Positions 62,455-64,000 of a stretch of 64,000 nt of DNA are shown here, in pieces. Numbering within the stretch: position 1 is the first letter of the stretch; each line of letters begins with the position of its first letter. The notes under the pieces were generated by a model that made no database searches, was not told the DNA's origin, and saw only the letters and a list, made by a program, of their open reading frames with translations. Source of the stretch: Devosia sp. XK-2 (GTDB lineage: Bacteria; Pseudomonadota; Alphaproteobacteria; Rhizobiales; Devosiaceae); NCBI RefSeq assembly GCF_037113415.1, contig NZ_CP146608.1, forward strand, positions 640,501-704,500, written 5' to 3'. The translations under genes were made by a program, and so were the position numbers.

Positions 62455-62983
62455 CCGGGTCGGGCGCATTGCCCTTCAGGGTCAAGGGCAATCCGGCGGC
62501 AACGAAATAGACATCGTCGCAGATTTCGGCCAATCGCTGATGGGTCGATCCGGCCAGGTCGCGGAAGGTGCGGGCCATGGCATTGTCGGGCACGATCCCG
62601 AGGCCCACTTCGTTCGATACCAGAATCACCTTGGCCTGCTGGATTTCCGCGAGTGTGGCATAGAGTTCGCTGACAGCGGTTGCGACATCCTCGTTGGCCA
62701 GCAGCAGATTGGTGATCCATAGCGTCAGGCAGTCGACCAGGATGACGTCATGGGCCTTGCCCGCTTTGAGGATGGCATGGGACAATTCGAGCGGTTCTTC
62801 GATCGTCGTGAAGCGCTCGCCTCGGACGGCCTGATGGCTGCTCACCCGCTCATTCATTTCCGCATCGAGAACGGTGGCCGTCGCCAGATAGGCAGGTTTG
62901 GCGCCAGCATGCAGCGCCAGCCTTTCGGCAAATGCGGTTTTTCCCGAGCGGGCCCCGCCCAGCACAAGGCAATGTCGCGTCAT
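62447..62983 (-). CDS. cobP: Adenosylcobinamide kinase / guanylyltransferase
   Basis: This 178-residue bifunctional enzyme makes adenosyl-GDP-cobinamide. Walker A is VLGGARSGKTAFAERLA, then AYLATATVLDAEMNERVSSHQAVRGERFTTIEEP (the guanylylated His lies in this region), VDCLTLWITNLLL and VSNEVGLGIVPDNAMARTFRDLAG. I chose the ATG at 62983, with GGAGAG-like purines upstream; the frame before it has no support. It is convergent with cobD. Confidence 0.95.
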   Translation of the reverse strand: MTRHCLVLGGARSGKTAFAERLALHAGAKPAYLATATVLDAEMNERVSSHQAVRGERFTTIEEPLELSHAILKAGKAHDVILVDCLTLWITNLLLANEDVATAVSELYATLAEIQQAKVILVSNEVGLGIVPDNAMARTFRDLAGSTHQRLAEICDDVYFVAAGLPLTLKGNAPDPVS

Positions 62984-63262
62984 GGAGAGCTCTCTTTCGG
63001 GCGCCGCTGCGGCCCATTCCCGTCCTGATAATCTTGGCTCCAAACGAACGGTGATGGCAACCCGTTCCGCTCGATTCCGCATTTGCAGAGGGGTTAAGCA
63101 AGCGGGCGGTACGGCAACGACATTTTCTTGGGCCTACTACTTTCGTCTTAGCGCCTTTCGCATTATGGTCCGCGCCGAATTGACCACCTAGTCTGGGAGC
63201 GACAGGGCGGGGCTTTCGCGCTCGGCGTCTTTTGATTCCCACACACTCACGGAGATGCTTTT

Positions 63263-64000
63263 CGTGCTGCGATATTACCTTGGCGTTGACGGAGGCGGTA
63301 CCAATTGCCGCATACGCTTGGCCAACGAGAAGCTCGAAACGCTGGCAGAGGTCAAGAACGGCCGCTCCAACCTGCAGATTGATGGCGGCGAGCCGGCCTA
63401 TAAGGCCATCAGTGCCGGAGCCCGCGACGTCTTCGAGGCTGCCGGGCTCGATTTTGCCGAGGCCGCAAATACCTATGCCTGTTTCGGCATGGCAGGCGGG
63501 CGCATGGATTCGGCCCGTCACGCCTTTGCAGCCCGGCCATGGCCCTTTGCCGGCGTCAAAGTCTATGACGATATCGACATTGCCCATGCCGGCGCGCTGG
63601 GCGGCGGCGAGGGCGGCGTGGTCATTATCGGTACCGGCTCGGCCGCCATGTCCATCGTTGGCGGCACCCGCCACCAGGCCGGCGGTTGGGGGTTCCATAT
63701 CGGCGACCAGATGAGCGGCGCCATTCTGGGCCGTGAACTGGTCCGCTATTCTATCGAAGCCGAAGACGGCCTTGCCGAAACCTCCCCCCTGACCAAGGCG
63801 GTGATCGCGGCTCTGGGCGGCAATAATCAGGCCGTCATGACATGGTCTTTTGCCACCGAAATGGACCTGAAACTGCTGAGCCGCGACGGCACCGAAGGCT
63901 GCGACGATGCGCTGGTCGGCCGCGCGCCGGGCGAATTCGGCAAGTTGATGCCGCTCTGGTTTGATCACCTGGAGCGCAACGACCCGGTGGCTCTCAAGCT
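63263..64000 (+). CDS. BadF/BadG-type ATPase, N-acetylglucosamine-kinase-like (partial)
   Basis: The gene is cut by the window end after 246 codons. It begins LRYYLGVDGGGTNCRIRLA (phosphate 1 motif of the ASKHA fold), then VYDDIDIAHAGALGGGEGGVVIIGTGSAAMSIV and GGWGFHIGDQMSGAILGRELVR, as in N-acetylglucosamine kinases and BadF ATPases. GGAG at 63250-63253 abuts an ATG (63254) but is well spaced for the GTG at 63263, which I prefer. It may phosphorylate an amino sugar; neighbours to the right are unseen. Confidence 0.85.

Noticed and set aside
60079-62469. 796-codon minus-strand frame opposite cobQ and cobD
   Set aside because: Both plus-strand genes have full family motifs; the antisense frame has none.

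Overview
The window looks like a chromosomal segment of a GC-rich alphaproteobacterium of the order Hyphomicrobiales. A Devosia-like genome is my best guess, but this is inference: no rRNA is present. Supporting signs are a tRNA-His with no G at position -1 and an A73 discriminator, a long (507 aa) HisS, a CIRCE-controlled groESL, HisZ-type histidine regulation, the CbtAB cobalt importer, CobN-type aerobic cobalamin genes, and many palindromic intergenic repeats. Genes are densely packed, with many 4-base start/stop overlaps. I see no prophage, insertion sequence, rRNA or CRISPR array.

Layout. 1-5.7 kb: a UPF0149 gene, then a complete peptide-type ABC importer operon on the minus strand (binding protein, two permeases, fused double ATPase). 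5.7-12.2 kb: a large PAS/kinase-like protein with a degenerate catalytic core, tRNA-His, a TadG-like von Willebrand protein, an L,D-transpeptidase and a single-domain response regulator. 12.7-18.7 kb: a small protein, hisS-hisZ-hisG, a small membrane protein, a glycosyltransferase and a TauE-type exporter. 18.7-21.2 kb: an orphan BrnA-like protein and groESL. 21.2-34.9 kb: DUF427, an EamA transporter, a sigma-54-type regulator, a ROK regulator, a degenerate EAL protein, a chemoreceptor, a HAD phosphatase, ribF, a LuxR-type regulator, a secreted Pro-rich protein and a glycosyltransferase. 35-41.6 kb: ileS, lspA, a lipoprotein, a pseudouridine synthase with a long repetitive tail, and rsmD. 41.9-45.4 kb: zinc uptake (zur, znuB, znuC, znuA) around a pair of Zur-like boxes. 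46.9-63 kb: a cobalamin riboswitch, then cbtB-cbtA-cobW-membrane protein-cobN-P-loop protein-cobO; after a secreted protein and a CDF exporter come cobE, cobK, cobA, cobB, cobQ, cobD and cobP. The window ends inside an N-acetylglucosamine-kinase-like gene.

How it fits together. The right half is about metals and corrinoids: zinc import under Zur, cobalt import under a B12 riboswitch, cobalt chelation (CobN), corrinoid adenosylation (CobO), amidation (CobB, CobQ) and nucleotide-loop assembly (CobD, CobP). The precorrin methylation genes cobG, H, I, J, L, M and F are not in the window.

The least ordinary signal is a set of modular palindromic repeats. (a) CTAG-bounded elements sit between convergent genes so that the element ends are the TAG stop codons of the neighbours; two other convergent pairs share a bare CTAG as both stop codons, which looks like the empty site. 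(b) A second, two-hairpin element keeps its flanks but has different, still-paired stem sequences from copy to copy. Two copies lie in frame inside cobN, and one splits a duplicated 5' end of cobQ. (c) CCTTGAGGG-type elements act as hosts for the others. Three signalling proteins (PAS kinase, NtrC-type regulator, EAL protein) have lost or changed their catalytic residues.
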